A stretch of DNA of 64,000 bases from Gammaproteobacteria bacterium (GTDB taxonomy: Bacteria; Pseudomonadota; Gammaproteobacteria; Steroidobacterales; Steroidobacteraceae), in the NCBI GenBank assembly GCA_016874295.1, contig VGUH01000004.1, positions 62,001 to 126,000 of the forward strand, in the 5' to 3' direction. The notes under the pieces are model-generated. The model saw only the letters and a list, made by a program, of their open reading frames with translations, was not told the origin of the DNA and searched no databases. The position numbers were made by a program, and so were the translations under genes. Positions 1 to 8,438 of the stretch are shown here, in pieces; within the stretch, counting starts at the first letter, position 1; every line of letters begins with the position of its first letter.

Positions 1-1
1 C

Positions 2-1387
2 AAGCTGTTCCGGCTGCGCAGCTGCAAGGACACCTACTTCGCGAATCGCTCGCGGCCCTGCCTCGAGTACCAGATCGGCCGTTGCTCGGCGCCCTGTACC
101 GGACTCATCGCTGCGGATGCCTACGCGCGCGATGTCGAGTCGGCAGCTCTGGTGCTCGAGGGGCGGACGCGCGACGCGACCGTGCGGCTCGGCCAGGACA
201 TGGAACGAGCCGCGGAGCGGCTCGATTACGAGCGCGCGGCGATGCTGCGCGACCAGCTCGCGGCGCTGACCGGTGTTCAGGCGCGGCAGGTCGTGACGCG
301 GACCCGCGCGGGCGCCGACACCGACGTGCTTGCCGTCGCGGAGGAGGGTGGCGCGTTCTGCGTGGCGCTGATGTTCGTGCGCGGCGGCCAGGTGCTCGGC
401 ACCTCGACATTCCTCCTGCGCGCGCCGATCGGCGAGGCGCCGGACGTGCTCTCCGCCTTCCTTGCGCAGCACTATCTCGAGCGCGACGCGCCGCCGCGGA
501 TCTACCTGTCACACGCGGTCGAGGATGCAGACGCGCTCGCGGCCTCGCTCGGCGCCCGCGCCGGCCGCAAGGTCCGCATCGCGGTCGCGCGGCGCGGCTA
601 CCCCCAGCGCTGGGTCGAGCTCGCAGGTCAGAACGCCGCCAACGCCCTGCGCATGCGCGAGGCTTCAGGTGCGCGCCTCGACCAGCAATATGAGGAGCTT
701 GGGCGGTTTTTCGGGCTCGCCACTCCGATCCAGCGCATCGAATGCCTCGACGTCAGCCACACGCAGGGCGAGGCGGCCAACGCCTCCTGCGTGGTGTACG
801 GCCGTGCCGGCCCGATCAAGGCGGATTACCGGCGCTACAACATCGCGGGCGTCGCAGGCGGCGATGACTACGGCGCGCTGCGCCAGGCGCTCGAGCGGCG
901 CTACCGGAGGCGCCAGCAGGAATCTGAGGTGCTGCCCGACGTGCTGCTGATCGACGGCGGACCGGCGCAGCTCGCGCAGGCGATCGACGTGCTCGCGGCA
1001 CTCGGGATCCGCTTGCCGGCGGTCGCCGGCGTCGCGAAGGGCGCCGACCGTCGCGCCGGTCAGGAGCGCATTTTCTTGGCCGGCCGGAAACCGCCCTCTA
1101 TACTGCCGCCGGACTCGAAGGCGCTGCACCTGATCCAGCGCGTGCGCGACGAGGCGCACCGATTCGCGATCAGCGGGCACCGGCGCAAGCGCGCACGGTC
1201 GCGCCAGACCTCGATGCTGGAAGCTATCGGGGGGCTCGGCCCGGCGCGCCGGCGCGCGCTGTTGCGGCACTTCGGCGGCCTGCAGGGCATGCTGCGCGCC
1301 GGCATCGAGGACCTCGCGCACGCGCCGGGCATCGGGACTGCGCTGGCGCAGGCCATCTACGAGCATCTGCATCCGGGAGCAGGATGA
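2..1387 (+). CDS. uvrC: Excinuclease ABC subunit C, C-terminal part (cut by window start)
   Basis: UvrC makes the dual incisions around DNA lesions after UvrA/UvrB loading in nucleotide excision repair. The reading frame is open from base 2 and begins inside the gene. Visible landmarks are the end of the GIY-YIG region with the cysteine cluster CLEYQIGRCSAPCTG, the UVR motif that contacts UvrB (MERAAERLDYERAAMLRD), the RNase H-like 3' incision domain (LLIDGGPAQL) and the C-terminal helix-hairpin-helix repeats (IGGLGPARRRALL, APGIGTALAQAI). About 460 residues are present, so roughly 140-150 residues are missing upstream compared with the usual ~610. The stop codon overlaps the pgsA start (ATGA). 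The uvrC-pgsA pair is common in gammaproteobacteria. Confidence 0.97.
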   Translation, partial: KLFRLRSCKDTYFANRSRPCLEYQIGRCSAPCTGLIAADAYARDVESAALVLEGRTRDATVRLGQDMERAAERLDYERAAMLRDQLAALTGVQARQVVTRTRAGADTDVLAVAEEGGAFCVALMFVRGGQVLGTSTFLLRAPIGEAPDVLSAFLAQHYLERDAPPRIYLSHAVEDADALAASLGARAGRKVRIAVARRGYPQRWVELAGQNAANALRMREASGARLDQQYEELGRFFGLATPIQRIECLDVSHTQGEAANASCVVYGRAGPIKADYRRYNIAGVAGGDDYGALRQALERRYRRRQQESEVLPDVLLIDGGPAQLAQAIDVLAALGIRLPAVAGVAKGADRRAGQERIFLAGRKPPSILPPDSKALHLIQRVRDEAHRFAISGHRRKRARSRQTSMLEAIGGLGPARRRALLRHFGGLQGMLRAGIEDLAHAPGIGTALAQAIYEHLHPGAG

Positions 1388-1956
1388 GCGGGCCGTACAC
1401 GATTCCAAACCTGCTGACGGGCCTCCGGATTGCGCTGCTCCCGGTGATCGTCGTGCTGTTTTATCTTCCGTATCACTGGTCCGACATCGCGAGCGGTCTC
1501 CTGTTTGCGGTCGTGGGCATCACGGACGCATTCGACGGTTACTTGGCGCGCAAGCTCGGCCAGGTGTCGCCGCTCGGGGCATTCCTGGACCCGGTGGCCG
1601 ACAAGCTGATCGTCGTCACGGCGCTGGTGCTGATCGTCAGCAAGGATCCCGTCTGGTACGTGACCCTGACGGCGGCGGTGATCATCGGCCGCGAGATCGC
1701 GATTTCGGCGCTGCGCGAGTGGATGTCCGAGATCGGCGCACGGCACAAGATGCAGGTGTCCGGAGTGGCGAAGTTCAAGACCATCGTGCAGATCACGGGC
1801 CTGTCGATGATGCTGTTCCGGGAAGACCTCCTCGGTCTGCCGATCTACGACATCGGCCTCGTGCTGACGGTGCTGGCGGCGGTCCTGACGCTCTGGTCGT
1901 TGGTCACCTACGTCGTGGCGGCCGGGCCGGAATTGCGCGGCAACCGGGGAACTTGA
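1384..1956 (+). CDS. pgsA: CDP-diacylglycerol--glycerol-3-phosphate 3-phosphatidyltransferase
   Basis: This inner-membrane enzyme makes phosphatidylglycerol phosphate, the committed step to phosphatidylglycerol and cardiolipin. The protein is 190 aa, normal for the family, with several hydrophobic segments. The CDP-alcohol phosphotransferase signature DGxxAR-x8-G-x3-D-x3-D is intact (DGYLARK then GAFLDPVADKL, around residues 47-70). The ATG overlaps the uvrC stop by four bases, so the two genes are probably translationally coupled. Its own stop codon lies inside the -35 box of the promoter that appears to drive the downstream tRNA-Gly. Confidence 0.97.
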   Translation: MSGPYTIPNLLTGLRIALLPVIVVLFYLPYHWSDIASGLLFAVVGITDAFDGYLARKLGQVSPLGAFLDPVADKLIVVTALVLIVSKDPVWYVTLTAAVIIGREIAISALREWMSEIGARHKMQVSGVAKFKTIVQITGLSMMLFREDLLGLPIYDIGLVLTVLAAVLTLWSLVTYVVAAGPELRGNRGT

Positions 1957-1980
1957 CACTCCGGGGCACCCTCCTAGAAT
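1953..1980 (+). promoter_or_regulatory. Sigma-70 promoter for the tRNA-Gly gene
   Basis: A perfect -35 hexamer TTGACA (1953-1958), a 16-bp spacer and a near-consensus -10 TAGAAT (1975-1980) precede tRNA-Gly, whose 5' end is at 2002. The predicted start near 1987 leaves a short leader. The sequence after the -10 begins GTCGCG, a G+C-rich discriminator typical of stringently controlled stable-RNA promoters. The -35 box contains the pgsA stop codon. Confidence 0.75.
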
Positions 1981-2001
1981 GTCGCGTTCGATTGCGCTGC
2001 C

Positions 2002-2077
2002 GCGGGAATAGCTCAGTTGGTAGAGCGCAACCTTGCCAAGGTTGAGGTCGCGAGTTCGAGCCTCGTTTCCCGCTCCA
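2002..2077 (+). tRNA. tRNA-Gly(GCC)
   Basis: A 76-nt cloverleaf. The acceptor stem GCGGGAA pairs with TTCCCGC, the D-arm reads GCTCAGTTGGTAGAGC, the anticodon loop TTGCCAA gives anticodon GCC, and the T-loop is TTCGAGC. The discriminator is T and the 3' CCA is encoded. It reads the glycine codons GGC and GGT, heavily used in this G+C-rich sequence. Confidence 0.97.
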
Positions 2078-2089
2078 GATTTCACGCAG

Positions 2090-2114
2090 ACCCCGGAGCC
2101 CCGATCCGGGGTTT
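2090..2114 (+). terminator. Hairpin between tRNA-Gly and tRNA-Cys
   Basis: A perfect 8-bp inverted repeat (ACCCCGGA at 2090-2097, TCCGGGGT at 2105-2112) with a 7-nt loop starts 12 nt after tRNA-Gly and is followed by only a short T run. It could be a weak intrinsic terminator or a processing hairpin between the two tRNAs. Confidence 0.5.
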
Positions 2115-2133
2115 CGTGTCTGATGCCCCCGAA

Positions 2134-2207
2134 GGCTAGGTGGCAGAGTGGTCATGCAGCGGCCTGCAAAGCCGTGTACGCCGGTTCGATTCCGACCCTA
2201 GCCTCCA
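2134..2207 (+). tRNA. tRNA-Cys(GCA)
   Basis: A 74-nt cloverleaf. The acceptor stem GGCTAGG pairs with CCTAGCC, the anticodon loop CTGCAAA gives GCA, the T-loop is TTCGATT, and TCCA follows at the 3' end with CCA encoded. It lies 56 nt downstream of tRNA-Gly with no separate promoter visible, so the two may be co-transcribed if the intervening hairpin is leaky. Confidence 0.96.
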
Positions 2208-2241
2208 TTCGAGCCAGCCCCGATCGCGCAAGGAAAGGGCC

Positions 2242-3000
2242 ATGGCAGCTACAGCATTGACTACGGCGGCTGGACCTTCCCACCGTTTCTATGTCGCCAT
2301 GGCCGTGACCTGCGCGGTCATCGCGTTCCTCGGCTTCACGCCCAGCTACTGGGCCCCGCTCGCCGCCGGCGGCATCGACTAGGCCCCGATCGTTCATTTT
2401 CACGCGCTGCTGTTCTCGGCCTGGTCGCTGTTCTTCATCCTGCAAGCGACGCTGATCGCGAATGGCCGCTTCGCGCATCACCGGGCTCTAGGCCTTGCAG
2501 GCATCTCGCTCGCAACCGCGATGCTGCTCGTGGGTCTCGCGACCGCGATTCATTCGACGAACGTGCAGATCGCAGCGGGAATGGCAGAGCGGGCGCGCGG
2601 CTTCCTGATCGTGCCGGTCATCACGATCCTGTTCTTTGCAGCCGTCATGGCCGTGGCGATCGCTAACCGGCGCCGGCCGGAAGTTCACAAGCGGCTGATC
2701 GTTCTCGCGAGCGTCGCCATCCTCATGGCGGCCGTCGCGCGCCTGCTGCGTCTCGCATTGACCAAGGCCGGGCCGCTGACCGGCCCGCCGCCCATCGAGT
2801 TCAGCGCCCTGCCATCACTCGCGACCGACCTCTTGATCGTCGCGGCGATCATTCACGACTGGCGTACGCGTGGCCGCCCGCATCCGGTTTACCTGGTCGG
2901 TGGCGGACTCTGACTCGCCATCCAGTTTGGCCGCATCCCCATCTCGAAGACGCCGCAGTGGCATGCGATCGCGAATTGGCTGACGGCCTTCACAGTCTAG
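2242..3000 (+). pseudogene. Membrane-protein gene with two in-frame stop codons
   Basis: A single frame of 253 codons runs from an ATG preceded by AGGAAAGG to a TAG at 2998, but is interrupted by TAG at 2380-2382 and TGA at 2911-2913. The reading between and beyond the stops is clearly the same protein: several hydrophobic helices, a segment APIVHFHALLFSAW just after the first stop, DWRTRGRPHPVYL before the second, and WHAIANWL near the end. It resembles a family of conserved multi-pass membrane proteins of unknown function, about 230-250 aa long. The longest fragment able to start on its own lies between the stops (from 2521). No function can be given; the gene looks recently inactivated. 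Confidence 0.8.
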
Positions 3001-3102
3001 TGACATGACGTCCTCACTGGCGCCGAGCGGCAACCTCAGCGAACACGGTCGCTTGCGGATGTCATGACCGAGCGGCTAGCCTCTGAGGACCGCGCAATCC
3101 TC

Positions 3103-3188
3103 GCCCCGGTGGCGGAATGGCAGACGCAACGGACTTAAAATCCGTTGGCCGCAAGGCCGTGCTGGTTCGACTCCAGCCCGGGGCACCA
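3103..3188 (+). tRNA. tRNA-Leu(TAA)
   Basis: An 86-nt class II tRNA with a long variable arm. The acceptor stem GCCCCGG pairs with CCGGGGC, the anticodon stem-loop reads ACGGA-CTTAAAA-TCCGT giving anticodon TAA, the T-loop is TTCGACT, the discriminator is A and CCA is encoded. It decodes UUA/UUG leucine codons, rare in this G+C-rich sequence. Confidence 0.96.
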
Positions 3189-3201
3189 TTCGTCGGGCGC
3201 A

Positions 3202-3213
3202 GTGTCGCGACAC
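3202..3213. repeat. 12-bp perfect palindrome upstream of the ccm operon
   Basis: GTGTCGCGACAC is a perfect 12-bp palindrome starting 14 nt after tRNA-Leu and about 90 bp before ccmA. A possible -10 element (TATAGT, near 3265) lies between it and ccmA. It could be an operator for ccm transcription or chance in G+C-rich DNA. Confidence 0.3.
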
Positions 3214-3303
3214 ATGTCGCTGCCGATCCTGACCCCGCGAGGGGCCTGATCCGGGGCAGTCTGATATAGTCCGCCCGACTTCAAACTTGGGCCGATATTC
3301 GCA

Positions 3304-3936
3304 TTGCAAGCATCTAATTTATCGGGACTTTCCGCGCGCGGCATCGAGTTCTGGCGAGGCGACCGGCGGGTGCTTGCCGGCGTGTCGCTGGAGCTCGGTG
3401 CCGGTGAATGCCTGCACGTTCTCGGGCCCAACGGAGCGGGCAAGACGACGCTGCTGCGCGTCGTCGCCGGTCTGCTCACGCCGGAGAAAGGCACGGTGGA
3501 GTGGGGTGGGTATCCGACGCATGCCGACCGCGACGCGTGGTGCGCGAGCTTCAGCTACCTCGCGCACAGCGACGGCCTCAAGCCCGAACTAACGGCGCGC
3601 GAGAACTTGGCGTTCGACGTGGGTATGCGCCATGCGGTGAGCGACGCCGAAATCGCACGGGTCCTCGATGAGGTCAGCCTCGCAAGCTCCCGATCGCTGC
3701 CTGCGGGCACGCTGTCCGCCGGGCAGCGCCGGCGCCTTGCGATCGCGCGCGTCATGCTGGCCGCGGCGCCCTTGTGGATCCTCGACGAGCCGCACACGAA
3801 TCTGGACACCGCCGGAACGGAACTGGTCTCCCGGGTGATCGGCCGCCACCTCGATGGCGGCGGCGCCGCGTTGATCGCGGCTCACCAGCCGCCCGCGATC
3901 CGTAACCATGTGCCCAGGCGGCTGGAGCTCGCATGA
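3304..3936 (+). CDS. ccmA: Heme exporter ATP-binding protein CcmA
   Basis: CcmA is the ATPase of the CcmABCD complex, which releases holo-CcmE from CcmC in System I cytochrome c maturation. The protein is about 210 aa. It has a Walker A motif GPNGAGKTTLL (residues ~40-50), the ABC signature LSAGQRRRLAIAR and Walker B LWILDEPHTNLD. The start is taken at a TTG (3304), as no ATG fits; the N terminus is therefore uncertain by several residues. It opens an operon of nine ccm genes on the plus strand and overlaps ccmB by four bases (ATGA). Confidence 0.95.
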   Translation: MQASNLSGLSARGIEFWRGDRRVLAGVSLELGAGECLHVLGPNGAGKTTLLRVVAGLLTPEKGTVEWGGYPTHADRDAWCASFSYLAHSDGLKPELTARENLAFDVGMRHAVSDAEIARVLDEVSLASSRSLPAGTLSAGQRRRLAIARVMLAAAPLWILDEPHTNLDTAGTELVSRVIGRHLDGGGAALIAAHQPPAIRNHVPRRLELA

Positions 3937-4619
3937 CGGCGCCGACCGGCGCGCTGGCTGCCGCCGTCCTGGCGTTCCGGCGCGACCTCCTGCTCGCCAT
4001 GCGCCACTGGGGCCAGGTCGCCCAGCCACTTGTGTTCTTCGTGATGGTGACGACGCTGTTTCCCCTCGCGCTCGGGCCGGAGCTCGGGCAGCTGCGGGAA
4101 ATTGCGGCCGGCACGCTCTGGGTCGCCGCGCTGCTGGCGTCGTTGCTCGGGCTCGAGCTCCTGTTTCGCACCGATCACGCCGACGGCTCGCTCGAGCAGC
4201 TGCTGCTCTCCGGGCAGCCGCTCGCGGTTCTCGCCCTTGCCAAGGGACTCGCGCACTGGACTGTCTGCGGCCTGCCGCTCGTGCTGCTGGCGCCGCTCGT
4301 CGCCGTCAGCCTCGGCGTGCCCATCGAAGCCAATGGCGCAATCCTGTTGTCGCTCGGACTCGGCACGGGAATCCTGAGCGCGCTCGGCGCCATCGGTTCG
4401 GCCCTCACGCTGGGACTGCGACGGGGCAGCCTGCTGCTCGGGCTGCTGGTCCTGCCGCTCGCCATGCCGGCGCTCATCTTCGGCGCGCGGGCGATTGACC
4501 TGGCGATCCACGGAGACAGCGCCTGCGGGCCTTTGCTGCTGCTTTCTGCGATGCTGGTATTGTGCGTGACGCTGGCGCCGCCGGCCGTCGCGGCCGCCTT
4601 GAGGATCAGCAGCGAGTGA
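3933..4619 (+). CDS. ccmB: Heme exporter membrane protein CcmB
   Basis: CcmB is the membrane subunit partnering CcmA in the ATP-driven release of heme-loaded CcmE. The 228-aa protein is almost entirely hydrophobic, with about six transmembrane segments, and carries the family's FRTDHADGSLEQLLLSG region near residues 72-90. The length matches CcmB (~220 aa). The start codon overlaps the end of ccmA, and ccmC follows after four bases. Confidence 0.95.
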   Translation: MTAPTGALAAAVLAFRRDLLLAMRHWGQVAQPLVFFVMVTTLFPLALGPELGQLREIAAGTLWVAALLASLLGLELLFRTDHADGSLEQLLLSGQPLAVLALAKGLAHWTVCGLPLVLLAPLVAVSLGVPIEANGAILLSLGLGTGILSALGAIGSALTLGLRRGSLLLGLLVLPLAMPALIFGARAIDLAIHGDSACGPLLLLSAMLVLCVTLAPPAVAAALRISSE

Positions 4620-4623
4620 GCCG

Positions 4624-5358
4624 ATGAACTGGATCTGGTTTCACAAGCTCGCGTCGCCGCCGCATGCCTACGGCATCGCGGGGCGCCTGGCGCCGTGGTT
4701 TGGCTGGCCGGCGGGAATGCTGATCCTCGCGGGGCTGTATGGCGGGCTCGTCCTCGCGCCGGCGGACTACCAGCAGGGCGACGCATTCCGCATCGTCTAC
4801 GTGCACGCGCCGAGCGCCTGGCTGTCGATGCTCGTGTACGCGACCATGGCGGTCGCTGCGGCGGTCGGACTCGTCTGGCGCATCAAGCTGGCGCATGCCG
4901 TGGCCGCGGCCGCGGCGCCGATCGGCGCAACATTCACGGCGCTTGCGCTCGCGACCGGCGCGATCTGGGGCAAGCCGATGTGGGGCACCTGGTGGGTCTG
5001 GGACGCGCGGCTGACCTCGGAGCTGATCCTGCTGTTCCTCTATGCCGGCGTCATCGCGCTGCGCGCATCGATCGACGACCGCGATCGCGCGGATCGCGCC
5101 TCGGCGGTGCTCGCGATCGTCGGTGTCGTGAACCTTCCGATCATTCATTACTCCGTGTACTGGTGGAATACGCTGCACCAGCCCGCGACGCTCACGAAGC
5201 TCGGCAAGCCCTCCATGGCGGGCGACATGCTGTGGCCCTTGCTGGCCATGCTGCTCGGCTTCACGCTCTACTTCGGTGCGGTGCTGCTGGTGAGGCTGCG
5301 GGCCGAGATCCTGCGCCGCGAGCGCGATGCCGCCTGGCTGAGGGCGGAGCTGGCGTGA
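4624..5358 (+). CDS. ccmC: Heme export/handling protein CcmC
   Basis: CcmC is an inner-membrane heme-handling protein that attaches heme covalently to the CcmE histidine. The 244-aa sequence has six predicted membrane helices and the diagnostic tryptophan-rich heme-binding segment (GTWWVWDARLTSELILLFL, around residues 120-138), flanked by conserved histidines such as HAPSAW and PIIHYSVYWWNTLHQP. The gene overlaps ccmD by one base (TGATG). Confidence 0.97.
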   Translation: MNWIWFHKLASPPHAYGIAGRLAPWFGWPAGMLILAGLYGGLVLAPADYQQGDAFRIVYVHAPSAWLSMLVYATMAVAAAVGLVWRIKLAHAVAAAAAPIGATFTALALATGAIWGKPMWGTWWVWDARLTSELILLFLYAGVIALRASIDDRDRADRASAVLAIVGVVNLPIIHYSVYWWNTLHQPATLTKLGKPSMAGDMLWPLLAMLLGFTLYFGAVLLVRLRAEILRRERDAAWLRAELA

Positions 5359-5519
5359 TGAGCGAATTCCTCGCCATGGGCGGCTACGGTGCCTTCGTCT
5401 GGCCCTGCTTCGCGCTGGCTGCCGTGGTGCTCGCCTGGAATGTGCGTTCGGCGCGGCGCCAGCTTGCGCTCGCCCGCGAGCAGGCGTTGCGGCGCGCCGC
5501 CGCGCCGGATCGCGCATGA
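5358..5519 (+). CDS. ccmD: Small heme exporter subunit CcmD
   Basis: CcmD is a small single-pass membrane protein that stabilises the CcmABC-CcmE complex. The product is 53 aa, with one hydrophobic helix (GAFVWPCFALAAVVLAW) followed by a basic cytoplasmic tail rich in arginine. The sequence is poorly conserved in this family, so identification rests on size, topology and its invariable place between ccmC and ccmE. It overlaps ccmC by one base and ccmE by four. Confidence 0.92.
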   Translation: MSEFLAMGGYGAFVWPCFALAAVVLAWNVRSARRQLALAREQALRRAAAPDRA

Positions 5520-5956
5520 CGCCGCGGCGCAAGCGGCTGCTGGCCGTGATCGCGATCGTCGCGGGCGTCGGCGCCGCGACGGCGCTCGCGATGTTCGCGT
5601 TCCGCGACAACCTGCTCTATTTCTACAATCCGTCACAGGTGCTGGCGGGCGATGCGCCGAGCGGGCGCACGTTCCGCATCGGCGGCATGGTGACGCAGGG
5701 CAGCGTCCAGCGCACGCCGGGGACGCTCGAGGTGCGCTTCGTCGTCACCGATTTCCGGCATTCCGTGCCGGTGCGTTACGAGGGACTCCTGCCCGACCTG
5801 TTCCGGGAAGGGCAGGGCGTTATCGCCCATGGCCGTCTGAACGGCGGCGGCGATTTCGTCGCAGATGAAGTACTCGCCAAGCACGACGAGAACTACATGC
5901 CGCCGGAAGTCGCGGAGTCGCTGCACCCGCCCACCCCGGCGCAGGCAGCCGAATGA
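5516..5956 (+). CDS. ccmE: Cytochrome c-type biogenesis heme chaperone CcmE
   Basis: CcmE is the periplasmic heme chaperone that carries covalently bound heme from CcmC to the CcmF/H ligase. The 146-aa protein has an N-terminal membrane anchor (residues ~7-27), an OB-fold beta domain with YNPSQVLAG and FRIGGMVTQGSV, and the heme-binding histidine in VLAKHDENYMPPEV near residue 122. The start overlaps ccmD (ATGA) and the end overlaps ccmF (ATGA). Confidence 0.97.
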   Translation: MTPRRKRLLAVIAIVAGVGAATALAMFAFRDNLLYFYNPSQVLAGDAPSGRTFRIGGMVTQGSVQRTPGTLEVRFVVTDFRHSVPVRYEGLLPDLFREGQGVIAHGRLNGGGDFVADEVLAKHDENYMPPEVAESLHPPTPAQAAE

Positions 5957-7902
5957 TCCCGGAACTCGGCCATTTCGCGCTGATCGTCGCGCTGCTGCTG
6001 TCGATCGCGCAGGCCGTGTTCGGACTCGGCGGCGCAGCGCGTGCCAACGGTGCCTGGCTTGCGGCGGCGCGCTCGGCGGTCGTCGGCCAGTTCGTGTTCG
6101 TCGCGCTCGCTTTCGCCGCCCTGAGCTGGGCATTCGTAGAGCGCGATTTCTCGGTGCTCTACGTCGCCACCAATTCGCACTCCGAGCTGCCGCTGTTCTA
6201 CCGGATTGCGGCCGTCTGGGGCGCACACGAGGGCTCGCTGCTCCTGTGGGCCCTGTGCCTCGCGGGCTGGACGCTGGCCGTCACCGCCGCGAGCAGCTCG
6301 CTCGAGGGGCCCTTCCGCGGCCGGGTCATCGGCATCCTCGCGCTCATCAGCATCGGCTTTCAGCTGTTCATGCTCGCCACCTCGAATCCCTTTGAACGAC
6401 TCGTGCCGGCCGCGGTGGAAGGCCGTGACCTGAACCCGCTGTTGCAGGACTTCGCACTCGCCGTGCACCCCCCGATCCTGTACCTCGGTTACGTCGGCTT
6501 TGCGGTCGCATTCGCGTTCGCCTATGCGACGCTGCTGGAAGGCCGGCTCGACGCCGCCTGGGCGCGCTGGACGCGTCCTTGGACGCTGGCCGCGTGGCTG
6601 TTCCTGACCGTCGGGATCGCGCTTGGCAGCTGGTGGGCGTACTACGAGCTTGGCTGGGGCGGCTGGTGGTTCTGGGACCCGGTCGAGAATGCGTCCTTCA
6701 TGCCGTGGCTCGCGGGCACGGCGCTGATCCACTCGCTGGCAGTTACCGAGAAGCGCGGCCTGTTCAAGAGCTGGACGCTGCTGCTCGCCGTCACGGCCTT
6801 TTCGCTGTCGCTGCTTGGTACCTTCCTGGTGCGCTCGGGCATCCTGATTTCAGTGCACGCATTCGCGACCGATCCCGCGCGCGGCGCCTTCATCCTCGCC
6901 TTCCTCAGCGCGGTAATAGGCGGTGCGCTCCTGCTCTACGCCTGGCGCGCGCCGCGCCTCAAGTCCTCGGCGGCGTTCGAGATGACGTCCCGCGAAAGCT
7001 TCCTGCTCGCCAATAACGCGTTGCTCGTCGCGGCGCTCTGCCTGGTCCTGCTCGGCACGCTGTACCCGCTGTTCATGGACGCTCTCGAGCTCGGCAAGGT
7101 CACCGTGGGTCCGCCCTGGTTCAACCTGATGTTCCTCGTGCCGATGCTGCCGCTCGCCGCGCTGCTCGGCGTCGGCATGCACGCAGCCTGGAAGCGCGGC
7201 CTGCTCGGCACGATGAAGGCGCGGCTCTGGATCGCCGCGGTCGCCGCGCTCGCGGGCGCGATCCTGATCGGCGCCGCGGCATACGCGGACCTGCGGCCGA
7301 TGACGACCCTGGGCTTCGCGCTCGCATTGTGGGTGATGCTGTCGTCGCTCCTGATTCCGGTGGCACGCATACGCGCGCGTCAGACGCTGCCGGCCGCCAC
7401 GCTCGGCATGGTGGTCGCGCACTTCGGGTTCGGTCTTGCGACGTTCGGCATCACGGGCGTGCAGTCCTTCAAGATCGAGAAGGACTTCGCGCTCGGCATC
7501 GGCGACACCGCGAGCCTCGGCGGATATGACTTCCGCCTGACGGCGCTGCGCGACGTCCAGGGTCCTAACTTCGCCGGCGTCGAGGCCGATATCGTTGTTT
7601 CCCGGGATGCTGAACGAGTGACCGTGCTTCGCCCGCAGAAGCGCGCCTACAACTCGGGCGGCAACCCGATGACCGAGGCTGGCATCGAGGTTGGTCCGGC
7701 GCGCGACCTTTTTGCAGCTCTCGGCGACGACCTCGGCCAGGGCCGCTGGAGCGTGCGCCTGCAATACAAGCCGCTCATCCGCTATATCTGGCTGGGCGCG
7801 ATATTCATTGCACTCGGCGGGGCGATTGCGGCCTTTGATCGACGCTATCGCTTTCGCGCGCAGGCTCAGGCCACCGAGGGAACGGCCGTGGCCGCGCCAT
7901 GA
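5953..7902 (+). CDS. ccmF: Heme lyase CcmF
   Basis: CcmF is the integral membrane subunit of the cytochrome c heme ligase, transferring heme from CcmE to the CXXCH motifs of apocytochromes. The 649-aa protein has numerous membrane helices, the WWD heme-handling signature (GWWFWDPVENASFMPWL, around residues 236-252), an upstream WGAHEGSLLLWAL segment and a large periplasmic domain near the C terminus. Length is normal for the family (~640-660). Both ends overlap their neighbours by four bases. Confidence 0.98.
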   Translation: MIPELGHFALIVALLLSIAQAVFGLGGAARANGAWLAAARSAVVGQFVFVALAFAALSWAFVERDFSVLYVATNSHSELPLFYRIAAVWGAHEGSLLLWALCLAGWTLAVTAASSSLEGPFRGRVIGILALISIGFQLFMLATSNPFERLVPAAVEGRDLNPLLQDFALAVHPPILYLGYVGFAVAFAFAYATLLEGRLDAAWARWTRPWTLAAWLFLTVGIALGSWWAYYELGWGGWWFWDPVENASFMPWLAGTALIHSLAVTEKRGLFKSWTLLLAVTAFSLSLLGTFLVRSGILISVHAFATDPARGAFILAFLSAVIGGALLLYAWRAPRLKSSAAFEMTSRESFLLANNALLVAALCLVLLGTLYPLFMDALELGKVTVGPPWFNLMFLVPMLPLAALLGVGMHAAWKRGLLGTMKARLWIAAVAALAGAILIGAAAYADLRPMTTLGFALALWVMLSSLLIPVARIRARQTLPAATLGMVVAHFGFGLATFGITGVQSFKIEKDFALGIGDTASLGGYDFRLTALRDVQGPNFAGVEADIVVSRDAERVTVLRPQKRAYNSGGNPMTEAGIEVGPARDLFAALGDDLGQGRWSVRLQYKPLIRYIWLGAIFIALGGAIAAFDRRYRFRAQAQATEGTAVAAP

Positions 7903-8438
7903 AGTTGCCGCTACGCTTCCTGGCGCCAGCACTGGCCTTTGCGGTACTCGTCGGTTTCTTCATCGCAGGCCTGAAGCGTGACCCCGGGGAAATCCCGTCA
8001 CCCCTGATCGACAAGCCGGTGCCGGCTTTTTCCCTGGAATCGCTCGGCGATCCCGCATGGCGAGTCGGGTCCGCGGACCTGGCCGGGCGGCCGTGGCTCC
8101 TGAATGTCTGGGCCACCTGGTGCGCCGGTTGCCGCCAGGAGCACGATGCGCTGATGTCGATCGCGCGGGAGGGCCGCGTGCCGATCATGGGCCTCAACTG
8201 GCGTGATGACCGCACGCTCGCGCTGCGCTGGCTCGCGCAGCTCGGCAATCCGTACGTTTCCGTTGCCTTTGATCCGGAGGGGCGCGTGGCCATCGACTGG
8301 GGCGTGTACGGCGCGCCGGAAACCTTCCTGATCGACGCGACCGGTCGCGTGGTCAAGAAGCACATCGGTCCGATAAACCTCGATGTCTGGCAGCGCGAGT
8401 TCCTGCCGCTGCTGCCGGCGGGTGAGGGCGGGCCGTGA
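7899..8438 (+). CDS. ccmG: Thiol:disulfide interchange protein CcmG/DsbE
   Basis: CcmG is a membrane-anchored periplasmic thioredoxin-fold protein that keeps apocytochrome or CcmH thiols reduced for heme attachment. The 179-aa product has an N-terminal anchor and the active-site motif WATWCAGCRQEH (around residues 70-81), then the conserved GVYGAPETFLID with the cis-proline. The typical acidic CcmG surface residues around the active site cannot be judged by eye. It starts in the ccmF stop and overlaps ccmH by four bases. Confidence 0.96.
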   Translation: MKLPLRFLAPALAFAVLVGFFIAGLKRDPGEIPSPLIDKPVPAFSLESLGDPAWRVGSADLAGRPWLLNVWATWCAGCRQEHDALMSIAREGRVPIMGLNWRDDRTLALRWLAQLGNPYVSVAFDPEGRVAIDWGVYGAPETFLIDATGRVVKKHIGPINLDVWQREFLPLLPAGEGGP

